Source of the DNA: DATAQC01 sp046263055
Lineage (GTDB): Bacteria > Actinomycetota > Acidimicrobiia > Acidimicrobiales > AC-14
Assembly (NCBI GenBank): GCA_046263055.1
Contig: JBHELO010000092.1
Location: 1 to 41,277 of the forward strand
Direction of reading: 5' to 3'
DNA: 41,277 bases
Made by a program: the position numbers and the translations under genes. The stretch's first letter is position 1, and each line of letters opens with the position of its first letter. Below the pieces are notes generated by a model. The model was not told the DNA's origin, made no database searches, and was given only the letters and a program-made list of their open reading frames with translations. Of the stretch, positions 25,364-33,485 are shown piece by piece.

Positions 25364-26479
25364 GTGGTGGCAAGCGCGGCCAGTGGGGCGTCGCCCGGTC
25401 GGGGCCGGCGGTCGGTCGTGCGCCTGCCCCGGTGGTGGTACGTGGCCTGCCTGTCGTCCGAGCTGGGGCGGCGGCCGGTGGCCCGCACCGTCCTGGGCAC
25501 GCCGCTGGCCCTGTTCCGCGACGGCGATGGCCGGCCGGTGGCCCTGCTCGACCGCTGCCCCCACCGCAACGTCCCCCTGTCGCTGGGCCGGGTGGACGAC
25601 CGGGGCCTGCTCGAGTGCCGATACCACGGCTGGCGCTTCGACGGTTCGGGCGCCTGCCGGGAGGTCCCTGGCCTGTGCCCGGGCCCTGACGCGGCGGTGG
25701 CCGGCGGTCCGCCCACCAGCGCCGACGTCGACCGCCTGGCCCGCCGGGCCACGCCCTTCCCCACCGCCGAGCAGGACGGGTTCGTGTGGGTGTTCCCCGA
25801 CGCCGACGCCCCGCCCGCCACCGGCCCCCTGAACTTCCCGCTGGTGGGAGCGCCCGGCTACGTCACGGTCCGGCGCAGCCTGCGGGTGGCGGGCACCATG
25901 CACGCCGCCATCGAGAACACACTCGACGTGCCCCACACCGCCGTCCTGCACGGCGGCCTGTTCCGAGGCGGGCGGGCGCCAGTGGAGGTGGAGGTGGTGG
26001 TCCGCCACGGCCCCGGCCGGGTGGAGGCCGAGTACCTGGGCGAGCCGCGCCCGCCCGGGCTGGCCGGCCGGGTCCTGGCCCCCGGCGGCGGGGTGGTGAG
26101 CCACACCGACCGCTTCCTGCTGCCGTCGATCGCCCAGGTGGAGTACCGGCTGGGGCGCCACCACCTGGTGGTGACGTCGGCCTTTACGCCCGTCTCCGAC
26201 GCCGACACCCGCCTCCATGCCGCCGTCACCTTCCGGGGGGCGCTGCCGCCCTGGCTGGTGCGGGCGGTGGTGACCCCCATCGCCAACCGCATCTTCGCCC
26301 AGGACGCCATGATCCTGCGCCGCCAGGCGGAGACCATCGACCGCTTCGGCGGCGAGCGGTTCGCCTCCACCGAGCTGGACGTGCTCGGCACCGAGGTGTG
26401 GCGGCTGCTGCGCCGGGCCGAGCGGGGCGACACTGCGGCGCTCGACGAGGGCGAGCGGCGAATCCGGATGCGGGTCTAG
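25364..26479 (+). CDS. Rieske [2Fe-2S] non-heme iron oxygenase
   Basis: The 371-residue protein has an N-terminal Rieske centre with C65-P-H67 (DRCPHRNVPL) and C85-x-x-H88 (ECRYHGWRF). The mononuclear iron motif is ENTLDVPHTAVLH, matching N-x2-D-x2-H-x4-H. This is the layout of aromatic-ring-hydroxylating and related oxygenases that work with a separate reductase. No reductase or ferredoxin gene is adjacent. The substrate is unknown; relatives act on aromatic acids, sterols or carnitine-type compounds. The frame ends at the edge of the less GC-rich islet. Confidence 0.93.
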   Translation: MVASAASGASPGRGRRSVVRLPRWWYVACLSSELGRRPVARTVLGTPLALFRDGDGRPVALLDRCPHRNVPLSLGRVDDRGLLECRYHGWRFDGSGACREVPGLCPGPDAAVAGGPPTSADVDRLARRATPFPTAEQDGFVWVFPDADAPPATGPLNFPLVGAPGYVTVRRSLRVAGTMHAAIENTLDVPHTAVLHGGLFRGGRAPVEVEVVVRHGPGRVEAEYLGEPRPPGLAGRVLAPGGGVVSHTDRFLLPSIAQVEYRLGRHHLVVTSAFTPVSDADTRLHAAVTFRGALPPWLVRAVVTPIANRIFAQDAMILRRQAETIDRFGGERFASTELDVLGTEVWRLLRRAERGDTAALDEGERRIRMRV

Positions 26480-26787
26480 CGCCGGGCGCGACAACTGTCG
26501 TCTTCCTGAGGTCGCCTTTGTCAATTTCCTGTCGCTCTACGGCACGTCCGGACCTCTCGCGCCCCGGTACACCTTGGTGGGCGTTCGACCGTCCATCACC
26601 TCCCGAAGGGAGCCCCGCCTGATCGTGAGCGTCCGGCCGCAGCATGGCTGCGGCGAAGCGCTGTCGGGCCGATCGGGGCCGTCACCGTAGGGCGAGTAGT
26701 TGACCGCGGCCTCGGGTTGAAATCCCAGGCGCGCCAGATCGTCGCCGTTCCCTGCTCATCGCGCCTCCCACTCCCTAAGAGCATCCC
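26480..26787. other. Gene-free stretch at the border of the toxin-antitoxin islet
   Basis: Frames here are short and look random, and I see no convincing gene. The stretch contains T-arm-like strings (for example GGGTTGAAATCCC near 26719) but no complete cloverleaf can be drawn. Base composition changes from that of the Rieske gene to a more mixed one. It may be the scar of the insertion that brought the islet. Confidence 0.4.
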
Positions 26788-26820
26788 GCCGGGCGACCGC
26801 ACCACGCGTGCCCGCCCGGC
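26788..26820 (-). terminator. Hairpin downstream of the ancestral toxin stop
   Basis: GCCGGGCG (26788-26795) pairs with CGCCCGGC (26813-26820) around a short loop. It begins 32 nt beyond the ancestral toxin stop at 26852 in the direction of transcription. There is no U-tract, which is common in GC-rich actinobacteria. Confidence 0.4.
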
Positions 26821-26851
26821 ACTACTCCAGGCGCTGGAGGCGACGCGCGGC

Positions 26852-27389
26852 TCAGGCGGGAAGGTCGTGGGTCGACTCCCATACCTCCTCGAGTTCCGGC
26901 TCCAGGGTCGCTAGCTAGTGCGAGGTTCTCCGGGAACAGTGCGAGGACATCATCGATACCCGTCGCCGAAGGCGACTTGATCGCTTGGACCCCCCGCTCA
27001 TGCGCAGCTTCGCCTATTTGCCGGGTGAAGCGGTGTCCCGGCCGAACCAGAACCGCCGGATCGACAGCTGCTGCAACGCAGACTGAATGATCGGTGAGGT
27101 CCAGAACCTTCCCGAGGTCCGTCGCAACCGACCATATCTCCCGCGGCAGGAGATCCTCGACCTGAACGCTTTGCCGTTCGGCCTGACGTGTAAGTTCTGC
27201 CCCGACGCAGGGTTTCGTGAGACACAGGTAGATGACTGGGAAGCTTCGCGGCGAGTTGTATCGACCACCGAAACGCCGGGCGCCTTCGCCACTTCGAGGG
27301 TCGAATCCCGGTGTCTGATGGGGGTAGCCGACGCTGGCCAGATGGACGAGATCGACGCCACTCAGGCGGGCGGGATCGAAGCCCGCCAT
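26852..27389 (-). pseudogene. RES-domain toxin, frameshifted by a CTAG duplication
   Basis: From ATG 27389 the frame reads a RES-type toxin. ARRFGGRYNSP holds the Arg of the motif (around residues 38-45), CVGAEL the Glu (E65), and AIKSPSAT the Ser. The frame keeps the toxin sequence to FPENLALA and then leaves it, running on to 26775 as unrelated sequence. The break is at CTAGCTAG (26911-26918). Deleting one CTAG restores the frame and gives ATLEPELEEVWESTHDLPA and a stop at 26852-26854, a typical RES ending, 177 residues in all. RES toxins degrade NAD+. Known toxins of this family pair with Xre/DUF2384 antitoxins, and the gene just upstream is one. The duplicated form has a 33-residue random tail and may be inactive or altered. 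Confidence 0.85.
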
Positions 27390-27390
27390 G

Positions 27391-27726
27391 TCACGATGTC
27401 ACGCCTTCGGCGAGGGCGATCAGCAGGTCGATCACGCGCTTGTACTGCCCAGCGGCGACGAGGTCCAGAGGCTTGTCGTAGCCGAGATCGGGGTTCGGAG
27501 AGCGCAACCAGAGCCGAGCCGCGTCGTCGCGTAGGATCCGCCGGAGCAGATCGACGACCGCCTTCAGCTCGAGTAGCCGCTCCTCGGACTGGCGCCGGGG
27601 CTCGGACTGCTCTGTGTGCCAGCGGTTGACGCTCCGAGCGTGGGCTCCGCTCACTCGTGCCACGTCTGCGGTGTCGATGACGTCGCTCTCGTACAGGCCG
27701 TCGAGCAGGATCGAAAGGGATGCCAT
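27391..27726 (-). CDS. Xre/MbcA/ParS-type antitoxin (DUF2384)
   Basis: The 111-residue protein has a central helix-turn-helix-like part (VARVSGAHARSVNRWHTEQS) and the C-terminal toxin-binding domain of the Xre/MbcA/ParS group (WLRSPNPDLGYDKPLDLVAA then YKRVIDLLIAL). It should bind and neutralise the RES toxin and repress the operon. Its TGA is followed after one base by the ATG of the toxin, the standard antitoxin-first order. The antitoxin frame is intact although the toxin is frameshifted. Base composition is less GC-biased than in the flanking genes, which fits acquisition. Confidence 0.9.
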   Translation of the reverse strand: MASLSILLDGLYESDVIDTADVARVSGAHARSVNRWHTEQSEPRRQSEERLLELKAVVDLLRRILRDDAARLWLRSPNPDLGYDKPLDLVAAGQYKRVIDLLIALAEGVTS

Positions 27727-27756
27727 AGGCTCGTCCTCATTATGCGCAGAGCAGTG

Positions 27757-27778
27757 TCGCCGCTATGTCGTCGGTATG
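27757..27778. repeat. Tandem 11-bp repeat upstream of the antitoxin gene, possible operator
   Basis: TCGCCGCTATG and TCGTCGGTATG follow each other directly, with 9 of 11 positions identical, 31-52 nt upstream of the antitoxin ATG. A CATAAT element at 27741-27736 on the minus strand could be the -10. The repeat spans about one helical turn per unit, as expected for cooperative binding by the antitoxin. Autoregulation is inferred. Confidence 0.4.
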
Positions 27779-27853
27779 TCACAGTGTACGTCGCCATCTT
27801 GGCGAAGGACACCGCGTAGATCTTGACTCGGCCCACCGGCGACGTTCGACGGT

Positions 27854-28948
27854 TCATGCCGGGGCGGGCCGCGCCCGGGCGACCACGTCCAGGTAGTTGC
27901 CACCCAGCACCCGTCCCACCCGCTCGGGCGAGAAGCCGCGGTCGAGCATGCGCTGGGCCAGCACCGGCAGCCGGCTGACGGTCCGCAGGTCGGCGGGGGG
28001 GACGATGAGGCCGTCGAAGTCGCTGCCCAGGGCAGCCGCCGCCTCGCCGCCGACGCGGATGACGTGCTCGAGGTGGCGGACGACGGCGTCGGCCCGGCCG
28101 GCCAGGAAGGAGTCGCCCAGGAACGCGGCGTGGAACATGACGCCCACCACGCCGCCGACCTCGGCCACCGCCCGCACCTGATCGTCGTCCAGGTTGCGCC
28201 AGTGGTCGTGCACGCCGGTGACGCCGGTGTGGGAGACGACGGCCGGCAGCGACCGGTCATGGGCGGCGAGCGCGTCCCAGAACGTGGGGGGGTTGGCATG
28301 GGCCAGGTCCACCAGGATCCGGCGCTCGTCCAGAGCGGCCACCAGCTCCCGCCCCTCGGCGGTGAGGCCGCCCCGGGGCCGGGGTGACGGGGCGCTGGGC
28401 GACCCGAGGGACGAGGCGGTGAGATGGACGAGCGTCACCCGGGACACCAGGCCGCCGGGGAGGCGGGCGACGTCGGCCGGCGCGCTCAGGGCGTTGCCCC
28501 CCTGCACGGCCAGGAAGCAGGCCAGGCGGCCGGCGGCCCTGGCCCGCAGGTAGCCGGCGTGATCGGTGACCACGGCCAAGCGGTCGGGGTGGGCGTCCAC
28601 CGCCGCCCGTAGGCGCCGCAGGTTGCGAAGCAGGACACCGGTCCGCCGGGCCCGTGGCCGCAGCGGGTTGGTGGCCACGCTCAGGACGACGCCCGTCAGC
28701 CCGACCTCGACCATGCGGGGGAGGTCGGCCTGGGAGTACAGGCACCCGCCCAGCAGGCCCGAGCCGTGGCGCCGTCCCAGGTCGTAGCCGAACACCCGGG
28801 TCCACACGAACGACTCCACGTGGGCGTCCACCACGTGGGACGTGGCGTACAGCTCGACCGCCTCCCGGGAGATGCCCAGGCGCCGGGCCCACAGGGCGGG
28901 GTCGGCGCGGGGGTCGGGAAGGTCGACGAGCAGTGGCGGGATGGCCAC
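27854..28948 (-). CDS. M19 family (membrane/renal dipeptidase-like) metal peptidase
   Basis: The 364-residue protein has the M19 amidohydrolase layout with SHTGVTGVHDHWRNLDDDQV and GSDFDG near the C-terminus. Of the five usual dinuclear zinc ligands, three His are present: H43 in VDAHVES, H217 in DLAHANP and H240 in VVSHTG. The Asp of the HxD motif is Glu (E45), and the bridging Glu is Gln (Q149 in FLAVQGGNAL). The family cleaves dipeptides, including D-amino-acid-containing ones. The substitutions suggest an altered metal site or a different substrate. The GTG start lies 36 nt after the SDR stop, so it probably belongs to the upstream minus-strand run. Confidence 0.88.
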   Translation of the reverse strand: MAIPPLLVDLPDPRADPALWARRLGISREAVELYATSHVVDAHVESFVWTRVFGYDLGRRHGSGLLGGCLYSQADLPRMVEVGLTGVVLSVATNPLRPRARRTGVLLRNLRRLRAAVDAHPDRLAVVTDHAGYLRARAAGRLACFLAVQGGNALSAPADVARLPGGLVSRVTLVHLTASSLGSPSAPSPRPRGGLTAEGRELVAALDERRILVDLAHANPPTFWDALAAHDRSLPAVVSHTGVTGVHDHWRNLDDDQVRAVAEVGGVVGVMFHAAFLGDSFLAGRADAVVRHLEHVIRVGGEAAAALGSDFDGLIVPPADLRTVSRLPVLAQRMLDRGFSPERVGRVLGGNYLDVVARARPAPA

Positions 28949-28984
28949 AACCGTAGAGGTCGGTCCTGCCCCCGCGAGGCCCGG

Positions 28985-29755
28985 CTACCCCTCCTGCTCG
29001 GTGGGGCGCACGAGCACCTCGTTGACGGCCACGCGCCGGGGCCGGGTGACGATCCACGTGATGGCCTCGGCCACGTCGGCGGCCTGGAGCTGCTCGACGC
29101 CCCCGAACCGCTGGTGGATGCCGTCGAGGATCTCGGGCCGGTTGTGGCCGGCCAGCTCGGTGGCCACCGCGCCCGGCTCCACCAGGGAGACCCGGACGTG
29201 GCGGCCGGTCACCTCCTGGCGCAGCGCCTCGCTGAACGCTCCCACCGCGTGCTTGGTGGCGTTGTACACGCCGCTGCCGCTGCGGGCCACCCGCCCGGCT
29301 ACCGAGCTGACGTTCACCAGGTCGGCGACGCCCCGGGGGTCCCCGGCGGCGGCCGCCAGCAGGTGGGGCAGGGCGGCGTGCGAGCAGTACAGCAGCCCCA
29401 GCAGGTTGACCGCCACCATCCGCTGCCACTCGTCCAGCGGCGCGCCCTCCACCGGCCCCAGCAGCATCATCCCGGCGTTGTTGACCAAGACGTCGATCCG
29501 CCCCAGCTCGCCGGCCGCCCGCTCCACCGCCTGGCGGGCCTGGCCCTCGTCGGTCACGTCGGCCACCACCGCCAGGGCTCGGCCGCCGCCGCCGGCGGAG
29601 CCGATCCGGTCGGCCACGGCGTCGAGGCGGTCGCCGCGCCGGGCCACCAGGGCCACCGTCGCCCCCTCGGCGGCCAGAGCCAGCGCAGTGGCCTCCCCGA
29701 TCCCGCTCGACGCCCCCGTCACCAGGGCCACCGTCGCGTCCAATCGACCGCTCAT
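28985..29755 (-). CDS. Classical short-chain dehydrogenase/reductase
   Basis: The 256-residue protein has TGASSGIGEA at residues 13-22, NNAGMMLLGPV, the catalytic Ser region LVNVSSVAGR and the YNATK active site, with no extension. It uses NAD(P)H to reduce or oxidise a small alcohol or ketone; the substrate is unknown. The ATG at 29755 has AGGAAGG about 11 nt upstream and is chosen over longer frames lacking similarity. It lies 66 nt after the nitroreductase-like gene. Confidence 0.92.
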   Translation of the reverse strand: MSGRLDATVALVTGASSGIGEATALALAAEGATVALVARRGDRLDAVADRIGSAGGGGRALAVVADVTDEGQARQAVERAAGELGRIDVLVNNAGMMLLGPVEGAPLDEWQRMVAVNLLGLLYCSHAALPHLLAAAAGDPRGVADLVNVSSVAGRVARSGSGVYNATKHAVGAFSEALRQEVTGRHVRVSLVEPGAVATELAGHNRPEILDGIHQRFGGVEQLQAADVAEAITWIVTRPRRVAVNEVLVRPTEQEG

Positions 29756-29821
29756 CGCCACTACCGCCTTCCTACGCCGGCGCGTCTCGGGGTGGAGACG
29801 GACGCGCACCCTGCCCGAGTC

Positions 29822-30838
29822 TTACCCTTCGGGCCGCTCGGCGGGTCGGCGGCCGCCATCCGGCCCGCCCGCCGGGGGACGGACGACGTCGGCGAGGGAG
29901 CGGCGGTTGGAGCGGGCGACGTCGGCCGTGGGGTGGCCGACGCGGTACACGGCCACCGGGACCGCCACACCGGCCAGTGCGGCCACCCGGGGGGCGGTCT
30001 CCGGGCGGTCGACGGCCACCGAGATGGGGTGGCAGGCCCACCCGGCGGCACCGATGGCGACCCAGGAGCGCAGCAGCCGGCGGCCGGAGTCGAACAACTC
30101 GGCGGGATCGAGGCTGCGCGCCCCCAGGACGCAGACGGCCTCGCTCGTGCGCAGCAGGCGCACGTCCCGGGAGGCGTAGGCCAGGGCCGCCGGTGCCGGC
30201 AGGCGACCCATCCGGAAGGCGGCCCGCAGGGCTGCCCACTCCACCCGCGACAGTGCCAGGCCCTCGGGCGTCATCCCGTCGGGGGCGGTTGCATCGGCCC
30301 GGGTCCAGCGGCGGAGGTCGCCCACGAAGCGCCGGTCGCGCCACGACAAGACGCTGGCCCGGGCCACCAGGCGGGCGATGGTGCGGGGCGGCACGGTGAC
30401 GTTGCCGAGCTCGGCCAGGGCGGCGGCCAAGGGCGGCGGCACCGGCGTGCGGTCATAGGGGCGGCGGTTGGTGTGGCGGGTCGCCGCCGGCCCGGCCAGC
30501 GGGTCGGGCTCATCGCCGGGATCGGCGGAGCGCACGGTGACGTCGCCCACCCAGAGGTCGGACCCGGACCGCTCGAACCGGGTGGCGATCTCCGCCCGCA
30601 TGCCGGCCCGGCAGGCGGCCAGCGCCAGCGTCTCGAAGAACGCACCCAGGGCCAGGTAGGCGTCGCGGTCGTCGGGATCGAAGGGCAGGTAGTCCAGGTG
30701 GTCGTAGTGCAGCCCGAACGACGCCGGTCCGGTGGGCACCAGCCGCCAGGGCTGGGCGTTGTGGGCCGACGGGGCCCGCAGCGCCTCGGTGAGCACGGCG
30801 GCGACCTCGGGGTCGAAGGTGTCGGTGACGGTGCTCAT
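29822..30838 (-). CDS. Acg-like nitroreductase-family flavoprotein
   Basis: The 338-residue protein carries the family start ALRAPSAHNAQPWRLV, which contacts FMN, and later RHTNRRPYDRTPVPP, as in mycobacterial Acg (Rv2032-type) proteins. VAIGAAGWACHPISV is the matching C-terminal nitroreductase-fold segment. Acg proteins bind FMN but are thought to store or sequester it rather than reduce nitro compounds. The ATG at 30838 overlaps the TGA of the upstream gene by 4 nt (ATGA), so it is coupled with the CapK-like gene. A joint function is possible but unknown. Confidence 0.88.
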   Translation of the reverse strand: MSTVTDTFDPEVAAVLTEALRAPSAHNAQPWRLVPTGPASFGLHYDHLDYLPFDPDDRDAYLALGAFFETLALAACRAGMRAEIATRFERSGSDLWVGDVTVRSADPGDEPDPLAGPAATRHTNRRPYDRTPVPPPLAAALAELGNVTVPPRTIARLVARASVLSWRDRRFVGDLRRWTRADATAPDGMTPEGLALSRVEWAALRAAFRMGRLPAPAALAYASRDVRLLRTSEAVCVLGARSLDPAELFDSGRRLLRSWVAIGAAGWACHPISVAVDRPETAPRVAALAGVAVPVAVYRVGHPTADVARSNRRSLADVVRPPAGGPDGGRRPAERPEG

Positions 30839-32439
30839 GGGCGGGCCTCCCGGTGGCAGCCGGGCGACGGGCGGTCGGCGGTGAGGACGTGGCGGTGCTT
30901 GATGCGGGACCGGTTGGGGACGAACGGGCCGGTTCCCTGCTCCCACAGCCGCACCCGCACGTCGCCGGCGGCCGCCGACTCGGCCAGGGCGGTGCGGTAG
31001 TCGGCCGACACGGAGGCCAGGTGGTCCCGGACGGCCGCCGCCAGGCCGGCGGCCAGCGCCCTGTCGCCCGGGTCGTCGGCCTCCACGTGGACGAGGGGGC
31101 GGACGTCGCCGTCGCCCACCTCGGCCAGCTCCATGCAGAATGCACCCAGGCGGTCGGCGGCGGGATGGCCGGCGACGGCGGCGCCCACGTCCTCGGGGTA
31201 GAGGTTGGCGCCCAGGTACGACAGGGTCTGGTCGGCCCGGCCGTGCACGAAGAGGAAGGGGAGCGTGAACGGCCGGGCGTCGGCCTCCGACGGATCGAGG
31301 CCGGCGGCCCGGCAGGCCCGCAGGGCGGCTGCGTACGGGACGGTGCCGCCTTCGTCGCCCACGTCGTAGCGGACCCGGGGCGAAAGGAGGGGCCGGCTGA
31401 CGGTGACCACCAGCTCCTCGGCACCGGCCGGCGACCGCACCGTCGTCACGTGGTAGTCGCACGGGTCGTACTGGAAAACCATCGGGAGGCGGTCGGTGCG
31501 ACCGAACAGGGCCAAGGCCAGCTCCGGGCGGGCCGCGGCCTGGCGGCGGAGCCAGATGGAGACCGGGGTCTCGCAGGCCACGCCGATGTCGAGATCGGAC
31601 GCCCCGTAGGCCGACCACACCTGGGTGAAGGTGCGCTCCAGGCGGTCACGGGCCGCCTCCGTCATCCCCTCTCCGCCGACGAACCCGTAGAGGCGGTGGG
31701 CGGACAGGTCGAGGTCTCGTGCCGGGGCGGCCTCCACCAGGGTGCGCAGGAAGGGCGGGTAGCCGCACACCACGTAGGTGGGCCCGGCGCCGAGCAGGGC
31801 GACGGTGCCCAGCACCTTGTCCACGTCCGGGCCGCAGGACTTCACGGTCCCCACCGCGGTGAGGGCGGCGGACACGTTGGTGCCGGTGGCCCAGGCCCCC
31901 ATGGAGAAGGCGTTGAGCACGACGACGGGGCGGCCGTCCGGTTCGGGCAGCAGGTGGCGGGCCAGGAGCGCCAGGCTGCGGTGGACGTCGGCCAGCTCCC
32001 GGCGGCTGCGCACCCACGTATAGGGAACCCCGCTGGATCCCGCCGATTCGTCGAGCTGGCATCCGGTGGCGGGAATGCGGCCGTGCTGGCAGCGCTCGGC
32101 CAGCGACCACCGGTCCACGTACGAGCGCTTGGTGGTCACGGGGAGGCCGGCCAGCCAGGCGGCCGCCGTCCGGGCCGGGGCGGGGGCCCCGGCCGCCGCC
32201 ACCAGTGCCCGGTAGGCGGGGACGGTGCGCATGGCCCTGCGGGCGGTGGCCGCCCCCGCCGGGGCCGAGAGGCGGGCGGCCAGGCGACCGCCGTGGCGAG
32301 CCCCCCATCGGAACGACCTGAGGTTGGCGCGTGACACCCGGTGGGCGACCCTGGCCACCGCCCCCAGCACCGCCCACCGGAGGTGGCGCAGCGGCATGGT
32401 GGCCGCCACCAGCGGTGACGCCGGTGCCGGGGTCGCCAT
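30835..32439 (-). CDS. Phenylacetate-CoA ligase/CapK-like adenylate-forming protein
   Basis: The protein (534 residues from ATG 32439) shows the phosphate-binding loop DESAGSSGVPYTWVRS (about residues 130-145), the A5-type motif YGFVGGEGMTEAARDRLERT with WSAYGASDLDIG, and VRYDVGDEGGTVPY. This is the order seen in phenylacetate-CoA ligases and CapK proteins. It probably activates a carboxylic acid with ATP. The start is uncertain; an in-frame GTG at 32496 would add 19 residues. It is coupled to the Acg-like flavoprotein by an ATGA overlap, a pairing that suggests activation of an acid followed by a flavin-linked step. Confidence 0.85.
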   Translation of the reverse strand: MATPAPASPLVAATMPLRHLRWAVLGAVARVAHRVSRANLRSFRWGARHGGRLAARLSAPAGAATARRAMRTVPAYRALVAAAGAPAPARTAAAWLAGLPVTTKRSYVDRWSLAERCQHGRIPATGCQLDESAGSSGVPYTWVRSRRELADVHRSLALLARHLLPEPDGRPVVVLNAFSMGAWATGTNVSAALTAVGTVKSCGPDVDKVLGTVALLGAGPTYVVCGYPPFLRTLVEAAPARDLDLSAHRLYGFVGGEGMTEAARDRLERTFTQVWSAYGASDLDIGVACETPVSIWLRRQAAARPELALALFGRTDRLPMVFQYDPCDYHVTTVRSPAGAEELVVTVSRPLLSPRVRYDVGDEGGTVPYAAALRACRAAGLDPSEADARPFTLPFLFVHGRADQTLSYLGANLYPEDVGAAVAGHPAADRLGAFCMELAEVGDGDVRPLVHVEADDPGDRALAAGLAAAVRDHLASVSADYRTALAESAAAGDVRVRLWEQGTGPFVPNRSRIKHRHVLTADRPSPGCHREARP

Positions 32440-32568
32440 CCGCACTGGGCGGCGAGTACCGCGAGCCCGGTCGGCGGTAGCGGTCACGGCCCCCACTGTG
32501 CGGGGGATGCCCGCCCCCGGCCATGGGGTGGCCCCCTCAGTCGGCGCTGGGTCAGACCTGGGGGTCGG

Positions 32569-32901
32569 TCAGGGGGTCGGCGCCCCCGACGCCCGCGTCA
32601 CCCGCCGCTGTATCTGAGCCAGGACGCCCAGCGCGGCGGCCGAGCGACGGCGGCGCCGGAGCTGGCGCCGCACGCGGGCGACGGCCACCGTGGCGAAGAG
32701 CAGGAGCCAGCCCGCCACCAGCACGGAGGCGATGACCGCCGCCACCGGCTCAGGCCTCACCGCCGGGGCCACCGGGACCGTCGTGCACGCTGGACCACTC
32801 CGACCTCCAGCACCGCCGGCCGTCTCGGTCTGCTGGCCGGCCGGGCGGCGCGCGCCAGATCGTACCGTCGCCACCGGCGTGATCGGCGGCAGCCACCACA
32901 T
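32569..32901 (-). CDS. Small single-pass membrane protein, function unknown
   Basis: From ATG 32901 the frame gives 110 residues. It begins MWWLPPITPVATV, continues with a Gly/Pro-rich stretch, then one membrane helix (VAAVIASVLVAGWLLLFATV) followed by a very basic tail (RVRRQLRRRRRS). The topology is probably outside N-terminus, inside C-terminus. I recognise no family. A longer version from 33003 is possible but its extra residues look random. Confidence is moderate because the high GC content makes long chance frames common. Confidence 0.5.
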   Translation of the reverse strand: MWWLPPITPVATVRSGARRPAGQQTETAGGAGGRSGPACTTVPVAPAVRPEPVAAVIASVLVAGWLLLFATVAVARVRRQLRRRRRSAAALGVLAQIQRRVTRASGAPTP

Positions 32902-33003
32902 CGGGGCTTCGCCACGCTGTCGCCGCGAATCTCCGTACGTCCCGGGCCTACTTCTCGAAACGACATTCGAGTTGGCAACGACCCGCGTGATCGCCAGCTT
33001 CAA

Positions 33004-33244
33004 GCACGCCCGCTAGGCGATGGGATCGCTCACCGCCGTCCAGTTCGCCGCCTGCGTCGGCGGTTCCGGATCAGGACCCGGCAGGGCCTGGCGAGCCCCC
33101 CCCTCCCCCAGCACCGGCCCACGCCGCCGGCGACCACCGGCCCACGCCGCCGGCCGGAGCCTCGCTGCCCGGCGGCCACTCACCAGGCCCTGCCACCGTC
33201 GGTCCCCACCCCGTCCGCCTTTCCCACCAGAAGAGGGAGCCCCG
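33004..33244. other. Gene-free stretch before the second islet
   Basis: The first part is C- and G-rich with no convincing frame. From about 33240 onward the base composition becomes clearly more mixed, which marks the start of the second less GC-rich islet. Confidence 0.4.
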
Positions 33245-33361
33245 ATGTTCGCAACCGGCGTAGCCTTCGGCCGCCAAATTGCGCTCAGCTATCCCGCTGT
33301 GCCGACCGCTGGCGGTTCGGAAATATTTGGCCAGGCAGTATGTAGGGGCGCTAAGTGCTAG
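33245..33361 (+). CDS. Possible 38-residue peptide ending in Cys-x4-Cys
   Basis: An ATG at 33245 follows GAGGGAG with a 5-nt spacer, one of the better ribosome binding sites in the window. The frame gives MFATGVAFGRQIALSYPAVP, then TAGGSEIFGQAVCRGAKC and TAG. A short peptide with a strong start and a terminal cysteine pair could be a secreted or modified peptide, or chance. There is no signal peptide and no known family. Confidence 0.3.
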   Translation: MFATGVAFGRQIALSYPAVPTAGGSEIFGQAVCRGAKC

Positions 33362-33485
33362 CACCGCATCGGCCGCCGGTTGCGCCGTCGGTGACTACCT
33401 AAGTCAGTAAGCTATCGCGCCATCAGCGTCATTGTAAAAGATGCAGTCCACATCTCTGCAAGAGTTGTGCCGCTGGTAGGACGAC
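33362..33485. other. Intergenic stretch upstream of the small membrane-protein genes
   Basis: This 124-nt stretch has mixed base composition and likely holds the promoter of the next gene. GGTAGGAC lies just before its first possible ATG. No other element is evident. Confidence 0.35.

Noticed and set aside
26715..26885. tRNA-like T-arms (GGGTTGAAATCCC near 26719 and GTGGGTCGACTCCCAT near 26867)
   Set aside because: No matching acceptor stem, D-arm or anticodon arm can be drawn at either place. The second lies inside the ancestral coding end of the RES toxin (ESTHDLPA).
26729..32863. The 14-mer GCGCGCCAGATCGT at 26729-26742 and again at 32850-32863, as possible attachment-site direct repeats
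   Set aside because: Several 14-bp matches are expected by chance in 41 kb of this GC content. There is no integrase gene, and the enclosed 6 kb is mostly ordinary metabolic genes.
33240..33361. Cyclic-di-GMP or cobalamin riboswitch in the mixed-composition leader
   Set aside because: I could not find the conserved GEMM core or a B12-box-like sequence here, and none is evident in the nrdJ leader.
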